The notes below the pieces were generated by a model. That model worked only from the letters and a program-made list of their open reading frames with translations, ran no database searches and was not told where the DNA came from. A program made the translations under genes and the position numbers. This document shows, one piece after another, positions 1 to 6,699 of a stretch of 19,336 nucleotides of DNA. The stretch comes from an uncultured Spirochaetaceae bacterium (GTDB lineage Bacteria; Spirochaetota; Spirochaetia; Treponematales; Treponemataceae): assembly GCA_902773215.1 (NCBI GenBank), contig CACYDQ010000332.1, positions 1 to 19,336 on the forward strand, read 5' to 3'. Every line of letters starts with the position of its first letter. Position 1 is the stretch's first letter.

Positions 1-48
1 CGCAAGCAAAAGTGTGATTATCATAGCACAAATTTGAATCTTGTTCTA

Positions 49-66
49 GCAGGGGACGCCCCCTGC
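49..66. repeat. Short GC-rich hairpin upstream of the glycosyltransferase
   Basis: A 7-bp perfect inverted repeat, GCAGGGG (49-55) and CCCCTGC (60-66), separated by four bases. It lies in the 122-bp leader before the first gene and has no T-run after it on the plus strand, so it is not a canonical terminator for an upstream gene. It could be a weak terminator remnant, a dispersed repeat or chance in GC-rich DNA. The rest of 1-86 holds no ORF or RNA gene that I can recognise. Confidence 0.3.
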
Positions 67-86
67 CGGAGCGAAATAACGCCTTG

Positions 87-115
87 TTGCTAAAAAGCCC
101 GCGATAGTGTATCAT
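87..115 (+). promoter_or_regulatory. Sigma-70-type promoter placing the start site at the ATG of the glycosyltransferase
   Basis: A -35-like TTGCTA (87-92), a 17-bp spacer and a -10-like TATCAT (110-115) end seven bases before the ATG at 123. With ordinary -10 to +1 spacing, transcription would begin at or one base before the A of the ATG. No Shine-Dalgarno sequence precedes this ATG, which fits a leaderless mRNA. Seen: the boxes and spacing. Inferred: the start site. Confidence 0.5.
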
Positions 116-122
116 CTGCTAC

Positions 123-1346
123 ATGAACATCGCGCTTTTCACGGACTCATACATACCGACCAAGAGCGGAATCGTCACGGTCGTCCTGCAGCTGCGCAAG
201 GTGCTCCAGGAGATGGGGCACCACGTCGTCGTCGTCACGGTCAAACCGAGGGGCTACCATGACCCGGAGGTTGACAACGACCCGGACATCCTCCGCATCC
301 TCTCCGTGCCGACACCCTTCAAGATTCCCGACCAGTACATCGGCTTTCCCCTCGAGCACGTGATAATCCCCTTCCTCAAGCAGCACAATATCCAGATCAT
401 ACACTCCCACACGGAGTTCTTCATCGCACACGCCGCCAAGCTGTCGGGCAGGAAGCTGCACATCCCGGTCGTGGCGACGACCCACACGCTCTGGGAGGAC
501 TTCTACGAGTACTACCTGCCGCTCGGCCGCTACATCCCGGTCAAAATCATCCGCAAGGTGGTCAAGCGGCTCTACAAGAAATTCTACGCGCTCATAAACG
601 TCTCCGGCAAGGCCCGCGACTACTTCAAGGAGCCTTTCATGCTGCCGGGCACCCCCTCCGCCATCATCCCCAACGCGCTGGACTCGGGAAGCTTCATCAG
701 GAAGCCCGCGACAGAGGAGGAGATAGCATCCCTCCGCAGGAACTGGGGAATAGCCCCCGATGACATCGTCCTGCTCTTCTTGGGCCGGGTGGTTGAGGAG
801 AAGCGGGTGGAGGAGCTTCTGGACATCTGCATGAGGGTCATCCAGAAGAACGAGAAGATAAAGGTGATGTTCGTCGGCGCGGGGCTGGCGCTGCCGGATT
901 TGGAAAAGCAGGCCCGGGAAGTCTCCGACCGGATACTCTTCACCGGCTACGAGCCCTGGACCAAGGTGCACTACTACTACGGGATAGGGGACATCTTCAT
1001 CACCGCATCCCTGTCCGAGATGCACTCGATGACCGTGCTGGAGGCCCTTATGTCCGGCCTGCCGATCGTCGCCCGCAAGGACTCAAGCTTTTCCGACACG
1101 ATTTTCCACGGAAAAAACGGCTACCTCGCCGACAGCGACGAGGAGATGGACGGCTACCTGCTGGATTTGGCCTCCGACGCGGAAAAACGGAGGCAGTTCG
1201 GGGAGGAGAGCCGCCGGGTCTCGCGGAACTTCACGCCCGACGTGTTCGGAAAGCGGACGGTCGCCTTCTACGAGAAGGTGCTGGAAAAATACCCCAACAA
1301 GCTGACCGACGAGGAGCTCCAGGCCGCAGTGAATACGGTAAACTAA
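123..1346 (+). CDS. GT4-family glycosyltransferase (lipid/diacylglycerol glucosyltransferase-like)
   Basis: A 407-residue GT-B retaining glycosyltransferase of family GT4. The N-terminal Rossmann half begins with a typical first strand and glycine loop (NIALFTDSYIPTKSG, residues 2-16) and includes an HSHTE motif near residue 98. The C-terminal nucleotide-sugar-binding half has FLGRVVEEKR around residues 220-230 and the conserved E-x7-E pair at E299 and E307. No membrane helix is evident; such enzymes act at the cytosolic face of the membrane. The nearest functional analogues I know are 1,2-diacylglycerol 3-glucosyltransferases and related glycolipid or polysaccharide enzymes, but the acceptor cannot be read from sequence. 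The start is the first ATG; it has no Shine-Dalgarno and sits directly at a predicted transcription start. The gene converges on the binding-protein gene, and their stop codons overlap. Confidence 0.85.
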   Translation: MNIALFTDSYIPTKSGIVTVVLQLRKVLQEMGHHVVVVTVKPRGYHDPEVDNDPDILRILSVPTPFKIPDQYIGFPLEHVIIPFLKQHNIQIIHSHTEFFIAHAAKLSGRKLHIPVVATTHTLWEDFYEYYLPLGRYIPVKIIRKVVKRLYKKFYALINVSGKARDYFKEPFMLPGTPSAIIPNALDSGSFIRKPATEEEIASLRRNWGIAPDDIVLLFLGRVVEEKRVEELLDICMRVIQKNEKIKVMFVGAGLALPDLEKQAREVSDRILFTGYEPWTKVHYYYGIGDIFITASLSEMHSMTVLEALMSGLPIVARKDSSFSDTIFHGKNGYLADSDEEMDGYLLDLASDAEKRRQFGEESRRVSRNFTPDVFGKRTVAFYEKVLEKYPNKLTDEELQAAVNTVN

Positions 1347-2539
1347 AGCCCCTTGGCCCAGACGTAGGTGCTCATGTAGGGATCCGGCTTGACCACGCTC
1401 GGGCTCCGCCACATCTCGTCGATGAGTCCCTCCTCGTTCACGCGGCCCACGCGGACCCGCTTCTTGAGGTGCTGGTTCTCGCCGTCAATCGTTACTGTGC
1501 CTTCCGGCGCGTTGAAGCTCAGCCCCTTTGCCGCCATGCGGACATCCTCCACGTCGAATGACCCCGCCTTCTCACAGGCCGCCGCCCACAGGTAGACGGC
1601 GATGTAGCCGGCCTCCATCGGGTCGCCGATGACGCTGTCGCCGCCGAAGAGGTTCTTGAAGCGGGAGACGAACGACAGGTTCTGCATGGAAGAGATGGTC
1701 TGCAGGTAGCTCCACGAGACATAATGCCCCTTGAGCAGATCCGTCCCAATGTACCTGACCTCCTCCTCGGAGATCGAGAAGCTCATCACCGGGATGTCCT
1801 TCGAGCTTATTCCGGCCTCCTTGAGCTGGTAGAAGAAAGGCATATTGGACACGCCGTTCAGGGTGTTCAGTATTACGTCAGGTTTGGCGGCCTTTATTTT
1901 TTCTATCACGTCCGCGAAATTCTCGCAATCCATGTCCACGTAGACTTCGCCGACAGTCTCGCCGCCCACAGTGGGCAGGTAGGACTTGACTATCGCTCCG
2001 GCCGTGCGCGGGAACACATAGTCCGAGCCGATGATGAACATGCGGGGACCGAAGTTCTTCTGGCAGTACTCCACGGCGGGGACGACCTGCTGGTTAGGGG
2101 CAGCGCCCATGTACATGATGTTGGGGCTGGCCTCAAGCCCCTCATACTGGAGGGGATACCAGAGGAGGCCGAATATGGCCGGGTCTTCCACGACATCCTT
2201 CACGGCCTTGCGGGAGGCGGAAGTCCAGCATCCGAATATCGTCGCGACCTTGTCCTCGGTCAGGAGCTTCCGGGCCTTCTCCGCGAAGACCTCGGGCTTG
2301 CTTTCCCCGTCCCGGAGGACGACCTCTATCTTGCGCCCGAGGACTCCCCCGGCGGCATTTATCTCGTCTATGGCCATCCGCTCGGCCTCGCTGACCGGCT
2401 GCTCGCTCTGGGCCATGACCCCGGTCAGGGAATGGAGGATGCCGACCTTGACCACGGACTCCACTTCCTTCTTCTTGCATCCTGCCATGAGGAGCGGCAG
2501 CAGCATGGCGATGGCGATTCCCTGTATATTCTTTCTCAT
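1343..2539 (-). CDS. UrtA/AmiC-type (amide/urea/branched-chain amino acid) substrate-binding lipoprotein
   Basis: A 398-residue periplasmic binding protein of the Peripla_BP_5/6 type. The N-terminus is a lipoprotein signal with a hydrophobic core (residues 8-19) and a lipobox-like MAGC whose lipidated cysteine would be C21; the -3 methionine suits the relaxed spirochaetal lipobox. The mature protein opens with VGILHSLTGVMA, and the GRKIEVVLRDGESKPEVF and FGCWTSASRKAV segments are characteristic of urea/short-amide-binding UrtA, AmiC and FmdD relatives. The start was set at 2539 rather than further upstream because this ATG begins the signal peptide and overlaps the stop of the cyclase gene (TGATG), preceded by a purine-rich GGGGGAAG. 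No permease or ATPase genes follow, so a sensory or scavenging role beside the cyclase is possible. The ligand is unknown. Confidence 0.85.
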   Translation of the reverse strand: MRKNIQGIAIAMLLPLLMAGCKKKEVESVVKVGILHSLTGVMAQSEQPVSEAERMAIDEINAAGGVLGRKIEVVLRDGESKPEVFAEKARKLLTEDKVATIFGCWTSASRKAVKDVVEDPAIFGLLWYPLQYEGLEASPNIMYMGAAPNQQVVPAVEYCQKNFGPRMFIIGSDYVFPRTAGAIVKSYLPTVGGETVGEVYVDMDCENFADVIEKIKAAKPDVILNTLNGVSNMPFFYQLKEAGISSKDIPVMSFSISEEEVRYIGTDLLKGHYVSWSYLQTISSMQNLSFVSRFKNLFGGDSVIGDPMEAGYIAVYLWAAACEKAGSFDVEDVRMAAKGLSFNAPEGTVTIDGENQHLKKRVRVGRVNEEGLIDEMWRSPSVVKPDPYMSTYVWAKGL

Positions 2540-5500
2540 CAGTCTTCCCCCATAATGATATCGTAGGTGGTCATAAGGCCCTTGCCTTTTATGTCGCACT
2601 CAATCGGCGCACTGAATTTGATGCCGGAGTCCTTGAGCTTCTCGTAGACGGCGGCGGAAACCCGTATGCCCCCCGGGCTGGCGGCGGATTCCATCCGGCT
2701 CGCGACGTTGACGGTGTTGCCCCATACGTCGTAGACGAACTTGGTCTTGCCGATGACCCCGGCACTGACCGGCCCGCTGTTCAGCCCGATGCGGATGTTG
2801 AACTGTATCTTCGCGGTCTTGTTGTAGGCGCGGAGGTCGGAGTACATTCCCTTGGCGAATTCCACCATGATACGGGCATGGTCGGCATTGAGCGACGGAA
2901 GCCCGCAGCCCGCCATGTAGGCATCCCCGATCGTCTTTATCTTCTCCACGCCCATCAGCTTGGCCCTGTCGTCGAAGCGGCTGAACAGGTCGTTGAGGGC
3001 GGCGACGATTTCCTCCGCGGTGTGCCTGCTGGAGACCGTCGTGAAGCTCACGATGTCGGAGAAGAGCATGGTCACGTCCTCGAAGTTCTCACCTATCGCA
3101 TGTATGTTGTCCTTGAGCTCCTCGGCTATCTTGTCCGGCAGGATGGCGCGGAGCAAGGTGTCGGACTTCTCCTTCTGCACGTTGAGCTCCTTGGTCCGCT
3201 CCTTGACCAGGCTCTCCAGCCTGAGGTTCTCCCGTGCCATCCGCCGCTCGCGCAGGTAGATAATCGTGAAGACGGTCACGAGTGAAGTGACGGCGACGAC
3301 GATCCAGAACCAGGTGGTCTGCCAGATGTACGGCTTCTGCACGAAGAGCATGGTCTGGGCCTTGTCCGAGTAGATGCCCTCGCCGTTTATCGCATAGACC
3401 ATGAAGGCGTGCCTGCCGGGCTTGAGGTTGGTGTAGGAGACCGTCCTGTCAGTGTTGGGGGCAGAGAATTGGTCGTCGAATCCTGTCAGCATGTGGGTGA
3501 ACATAATCCTTTCGGGTGCGTCGAAGCTCAGCCCCGTATATTTTATATCGACCCGCTTGGTTCCCGGTTTGAGCTCTATGAGATCCTTGAACTCCTTGTG
3601 GTCCACCGAGTCCACCCTGATGTTTTCTATGCTGATCAGAGGCAGAACCTGGCTGCCCTTGGCCTTGACCGGGTTGTAGACCGCCACTCCGTCCACCATG
3701 GGGAACCAGAGCCGGCCATCGCGGTCGCAGATGCTGACCGCCGTGGAAGTCGCCCCATCGGAATCCAGGCCGTCGTTCTTATTGTAGAATTTGGGGTTGA
3801 TTTCATCCTTCCTGCCCCCGGCAAGCTCCGCCAGATCCTCGAAAGAGACGGACGAAACCCCGTAGTTGCTGGTCATCCAGATATTGCCCATCGTGTCGGG
3901 TACCAGCTGGAAGATCGAGTCGGTGCCGAGCCCCTGCTCCGCCCTGATGATGTCGAAGAGGACGGGAACCCGCTCAAGCGAGCTGTCGTAGGCGGGGCAG
4001 CGGGTCAGGCCGCTCCCCGAGCATATCCAGTAGGCCCCTTTCTCGTCCTGCAGTATCTTGAATATGACGTTGCCCGCGATACCGTTTTCGGTCGTAATCC
4101 TGCCGATAAACTTTTCGTCCCGCATCAGGTACACGCCGCCACCGTCCGTGCCTATCCAGAGCATGTCGTTCGCGTCCATGTACAGGCACATGACGTACTC
4201 GTTCTCAAGTCCGTCCAGTTGCTTGAAATTCGTGATGCTGCCGTCCGTATGTATGATGCTGAGCCCTGTCGTCGTGCCGACGTACAGCTCTCCCTGACTG
4301 CCCTCTATGGCGACGCGGACCTTGTTGCCCGCAAGCCCCTCGTCCGTGCTCCAGCTCGTAATCCTGTCGCTTGCGGGACTGTAGCGGATCTGGCCGGGCT
4401 TCTTGTAACAGCTGACGAGTATGTCCCCGTTCTCCGTCACGCTGACGTGCCGGATGCGGATGTCCTTCGTATATTCGGTCAGGGCGTTCGTCTCCGTCTG
4501 CCCCTCCACGTAGCAGTCCACGCCGTCGTCGGTGCCGACCCAGACCCTGCCGTCCTTGCCCTCCGCAATCGCGTTGGCGGTGACGCCCGTCCGGAACATC
4601 TTGAATCGGCTCCGGGTCATCTTGCCCACGCCGTTCCTGTCCGTCGCAATCCAGATGTTGCCCTCGCGGTCGGAGACAATCCTGTTTATCTTGGCTTTCT
4701 GCAGTCCGTCCTTCACGCAGACGTGGAAGCTGCCCCCGCTGTAGACGACCAGGCCGGACTCGGTGCCGAACCAGACGTTGCCGTCCTTGTCCTCGTAAAC
4801 AGACGTGACCGGGGTATCATCAAGCATCGTCCCCGTGTGCATGGCCTCAGCCTCGCCGTCCTTTATCCTGACGAGGCCCGCCGTATCCGTGCCGACCCAG
4901 AAATTGCCTTTCCCGTCCTGGCAGATCTCGGAGACCGAGTAATCGCCGAATCTGTCCATGGACGGAATCGTACGGAAAAGCCCGTCCTTGAATACGAAAA
5001 GCCCCTTGTCGTTCTCGGTCGTCAGCCAGACCCGGCCTTCCCCGTCGCAGAAGAGCTGGGTGGAGATGACCCCTTTGGAGACCGTGCCTGCCTCGAACTG
5101 GGGGTTGATCAGGTGCCGGCTCTTGGTCATGTAGACTACGCCGCCCGCCGTGCCGACCCAGACGTTCTTGTCTGCGTCCTCGACGATGGCCCGGATGGAG
5201 TTGTTGGGAAGCCCGTTCAGGGTCGTGAATGTCATGTTGCCGTCGGGCTGCAGGAGCTGGATGCCCTCGTCGTTGGAGCCAATCCAGAGGTTGCCCGAGG
5301 AGTCCTCCATGACGACGCGGACCGAGGCGAATGTCAGCCCGTTGTCCTTGCTGCGCCGCATCGTCGTGAAGGCCACGCCGTCGAAGCGGACCAGCCCCTC
5401 GTATGTGCCTATGTTGATGAAACCGTCGCTTGTCTGCATGATGTCGGTCGCGGTGGTGCCGGTAAGCCCCCCGAAGGAACTCCACTGCTGGTAGACATAG

Positions 5501-5580
5501 TTATCGAAAAAAGAGGCCTGGGCCGCAAGGAGCGCGGATCCCAGAAGCCCCGCCAGTATAAAAGCGAGCACTTTCTTCAT
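2539..5580 (-). CDS. Membrane sensor adenylate cyclase: double Reg_prop propeller, Y_Y_Y, TM helix, class III cyclase
   Basis: A 1013-residue one-component sensor. A signal peptide (1-20) precedes about 14 Reg_prop-type strands of the form xxWhGT (for example at residues 97, 139, 226, 268, 345, 473 and 566), enough for two seven-bladed propellers. A Y_Y_Y domain (about 675-748), one TM helix (about 755-775) and a coiled coil (about 778-812) follow. The C-terminal class III cyclase domain (about 833-1010) carries the metal aspartates D842 (FSDI) and D886 (GDAY), adenine-selecting K882 and D951, and the transition-state pair N958 and R962, so it should be active and make cAMP rather than cGMP. 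The ectodomain layout is that of hybrid two-component sensors of gut Bacteroidetes, where it reads carbohydrates; here a cyclase replaces the kinase. The start at 5580 gives the signal peptide and matches a promoter ending six bases upstream. The gene overlaps the binding-protein gene by one base. Confidence 0.9.
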   Translation of the reverse strand: MKKVLAFILAGLLGSALLAAQASFFDNYVYQQWSSFGGLTGTTATDIMQTSDGFINIGTYEGLVRFDGVAFTTMRRSKDNGLTFASVRVVMEDSSGNLWIGSNDEGIQLLQPDGNMTFTTLNGLPNNSIRAIVEDADKNVWVGTAGGVVYMTKSRHLINPQFEAGTVSKGVISTQLFCDGEGRVWLTTENDKGLFVFKDGLFRTIPSMDRFGDYSVSEICQDGKGNFWVGTDTAGLVRIKDGEAEAMHTGTMLDDTPVTSVYEDKDGNVWFGTESGLVVYSGGSFHVCVKDGLQKAKINRIVSDREGNIWIATDRNGVGKMTRSRFKMFRTGVTANAIAEGKDGRVWVGTDDGVDCYVEGQTETNALTEYTKDIRIRHVSVTENGDILVSCYKKPGQIRYSPASDRITSWSTDEGLAGNKVRVAIEGSQGELYVGTTTGLSIIHTDGSITNFKQLDGLENEYVMCLYMDANDMLWIGTDGGGVYLMRDEKFIGRITTENGIAGNVIFKILQDEKGAYWICSGSGLTRCPAYDSSLERVPVLFDIIRAEQGLGTDSIFQLVPDTMGNIWMTSNYGVSSVSFEDLAELAGGRKDEINPKFYNKNDGLDSDGATSTAVSICDRDGRLWFPMVDGVAVYNPVKAKGSQVLPLISIENIRVDSVDHKEFKDLIELKPGTKRVDIKYTGLSFDAPERIMFTHMLTGFDDQFSAPNTDRTVSYTNLKPGRHAFMVYAINGEGIYSDKAQTMLFVQKPYIWQTTWFWIVVAVTSLVTVFTIIYLRERRMARENLRLESLVKERTKELNVQKEKSDTLLRAILPDKIAEELKDNIHAIGENFEDVTMLFSDIVSFTTVSSRHTAEEIVAALNDLFSRFDDRAKLMGVEKIKTIGDAYMAGCGLPSLNADHARIMVEFAKGMYSDLRAYNKTAKIQFNIRIGLNSGPVSAGVIGKTKFVYDVWGNTVNVASRMESAASPGGIRVSAAVYEKLKDSGIKFSAPIECDIKGKGLMTTYDIIMGED

Positions 5581-5586
5581 GCCTTC

Positions 5587-5616
5587 ATTGTAACGCAAAC
5601 GGGGGGATTTTGGCAA
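5587..5616 (-). promoter_or_regulatory. Promoter of the cyclase/binding-protein operon, predicted leaderless
   Basis: On the minus strand TTGCCA (5616-5611), an 18-bp spacer and TACAAT (5592-5587) each match the sigma-70 consensus at five of six bases. Only six bases separate the -10 box from the ATG at 5580, so transcription should begin at about the first base of the coding region. A GAAGG lies one base before the ATG, too close to act as a normal ribosome binding site and probably not transcribed. Confidence 0.6.
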
Positions 5617-5638
5617 GTTTTATGCGGCTGACCGACCC

Positions 5639-5667
5639 TTGCAAACAAACGCGCAAAAGTGTAGGAT
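5639..5667 (+). promoter_or_regulatory. Promoter of the NFU-SlyD operon
   Basis: TTGCAA (5639-5644), a 17-bp spacer and TAGGAT (5662-5667). The expected start is near 5674, giving a leader of about 35 nt that contains a good Shine-Dalgarno, AAGGAG (5697-5702), seven bases before the ATG at 5710. It lies about 23 bp from the divergent cyclase promoter. Confidence 0.5.
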
Positions 5668-5709
5668 TCTTAGACTTTTGATAGAAACAAGATACCAAGG
5701 AGAAGGACT

Positions 5710-5949
5710 ATGGCTGACGAGGCTTTGCTGGCGAAGGTAAAGGAGACGCTGGAGGCTTTCCGCCCCCAGCTGAACGCGGACGGCGGGGACATGGAGTTCA
5801 TCGAGATTGACGCGGACAACAAGGTGCACCTGCGGCTGACCGGGGCCTGCGGGGACTGCCCCATGGCGGTGATGACGCTCAAGATGGGCATAGAGCGTTA
5901 CCTGAAGGAGACCTGCCCGGAGATAACCGAAGTGGTGCAGGAGGTCTAG
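5710..5949 (+). CDS. Stand-alone NFU/NifU C-terminal domain Fe-S cluster scaffold
   Basis: A 79-residue single-domain NFU protein. The family core is complete: LNADGGDMEFIEID (residues 21-34), then the cluster-binding CxxC at C47 and C50 in GACGDCPMA, and a C-terminal helix. Such proteins bind a [4Fe-4S] cluster at a subunit interface and pass it to target proteins in the cytosol. The length is the usual one for the minimal form, with no IscU-like or degenerate A-type domain attached. The start is fixed by AAGGAG seven bases upstream. It is the first gene of an operon with the SlyD-like isomerase, whose ribosome binding site lies inside the last codons of this gene, so the two products are made together. 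Both are metal-related. Confidence 0.92.
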   Translation: MADEALLAKVKETLEAFRPQLNADGGDMEFIEIDADNKVHLRLTGACGDCPMAVMTLKMGIERYLKETCPEITEVVQEV

Positions 5950-5952
5950 CAG

Positions 5953-6570
5953 ATGACGATAGCGAAGGACAAGGTCGTTTCCATAAACTATACCCTCAAG
6001 GGCGATGACGGAAAGGTCATCGACACGAGCGAGGGACGCGCCCCGCTGGAATACCTGCACGGGCACGGGATGCTCCTGCCCAAGTTCGAGGAGGCCCTTG
6101 CCGGGCACAATCCCAGCGACAAGCTGACCTGCGACCTTGCGGCCAAGGACGGCTACGGCGAGTACGACGCGTCGCTGGTCACGGAGGTTCCCCGCGATCA
6201 GTTCGATACCGACATGGAGATACAGGTCGGCATGGCTTTCCAGGCGATGACCGAGAGCGGGCCCTCCATCGTGACGGTGACCAAGGTCACGCCCGACGTG
6301 ATTACCGTGGACGCGAACGATTCCCTCGCCGGGAAGAACCTCCACTTTGCCGTGGAGGTCCTTGAGGTGCGCGACGCAACCGAGGACGAGCTCAAGTCAG
6401 GCCGTCCCGCCGGTCAGGGCTGCGGTTGCGGTGGCTGTGGAGGAGGATGCGGAGACGGCGGATGTGGCTGTGGCGACTGCGTCGGCGGTGGCTGTGACTG
6501 TGGCTCTGATGGCGAGGACTACGACTCCGACGAGGAAGGCATGCCCTGTCCCTGCGGCTGCGGACGCTAG
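5953..6570 (+). CDS. slyD: SlyD-type FKBP peptidyl-prolyl isomerase/metallochaperone with a Cys-rich tail
   Basis: A 205-residue protein. The FKBP half (residues 1-66 and about 122-142) has the family motif PLEYLHGHGMLLPKFEEALAG (residues 31-51), and the insert-in-flap chaperone domain occupies about 67-121. Residues 156-205 form a Gly/Cys/Asp tail with 12 cysteines in CG, CGG and CGGG spacings, ending PCPCGCGR. SlyD proteins fold proline-limited substrates and store or deliver nickel for hydrogenase and urease maturation through such tails; that of E. coli mixes His and Cys, whereas this one has no His, which may favour softer or other metals. The Shine-Dalgarno AGGAGG (5939-5944) is inside the NFU gene, eight bases from the ATG. 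The tail DNA is repetitive and decayed copies continue in frame after the stop. Confidence 0.9.
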   Translation: MTIAKDKVVSINYTLKGDDGKVIDTSEGRAPLEYLHGHGMLLPKFEEALAGHNPSDKLTCDLAAKDGYGEYDASLVTEVPRDQFDTDMEIQVGMAFQAMTESGPSIVTVTKVTPDVITVDANDSLAGKNLHFAVEVLEVRDATEDELKSGRPAGQGCGCGGCGGGCGDGGCGCGDCVGGGCDCGSDGEDYDSDEEGMPCPCGCGR

Positions 6571-6660
6571 GACGCAGCCGAAAGCGACTGCGTCGGCGGC
6601 GGGTGCGGACGTTAGACCATACCCGTAAGCGACAGTGTCGGCGGCGGGTGCGACCGATAA
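6571..6660 (+). repeat. Two 45-nt in-frame tail repeats beyond the SlyD stop codon
   Basis: After the TAG at 6568-6570 the same frame reads DAAESDCVGGGCGR then TAG (6613-6615), and TIPVSDSVGGGCDR then TAA (6658-6660). The three stops are exactly 45 nt apart. The two units agree at about 33 of 45 bases, and both resemble GDCVGGGCDC inside the gene (residues 174-183). They look like tandem copies of tail-coding DNA cut off by stop codons. The first unit also holds a 7-bp inverted repeat (GACGCAG 6571-6577 with CTGCGTC 6588-6594). Confidence 0.7.
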
Positions 6661-6663
6661 AAA

Positions 6664-6688
6664 AACGGGGGCGTCTTCTGCCCCCGTT
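6664..6688 (-). terminator. Rho-independent terminator of the asnC-aminotransferase-TPR operon
   Basis: A 9-bp GC-rich stem, AACGGGGGC (6664-6672) with GCCCCCGTT (6680-6688), and a 7-base loop. On the minus strand the stem is followed directly by a run of T, the strong terminator configuration, 12 bp after the TPR stop codon. On the plus strand the trailing sequence is only moderately T-rich, so it may act weakly for the SlyD transcript as well. Confidence 0.85.
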
Positions 6689-6699
6689 CATATATCTAT

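Noticed and set aside
1..48. A possible leftward promoter (minus-strand TATGAT/GATAAT in the first bases)
   Set aside because: The -35 match is poor and the gene it would serve lies outside the window, so it cannot be supported.
147..1025. A 292-codon open frame antisense to the glycosyltransferase
   Set aside because: It has no motifs, its composition is that of an antisense shadow, and the plus-strand gene is clearly a GT4 enzyme.
3409..5631. A 740-codon open frame on the plus strand opposite the cyclase gene
   Set aside because: It is antisense to a protein with complete domains and catalytic residues. Its translation is rich in V, G, D, R and P, without recognisable motifs, as expected for the complement of GC-biased codons.
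6571..6660. The GC-rich repeat region after SlyD considered as a CRISPR-like or satellite array
   Set aside because: There are only two units, abutting without spacers, and both are in frame with the preceding gene. Tail-coding duplication explains it better.
6392..6691. Arg/Ser-rich open frame antisense to the SlyD tail
   Set aside because: It is the complement of a Gly/Cys repeat and runs through a terminator stem; no ribosome binding site.
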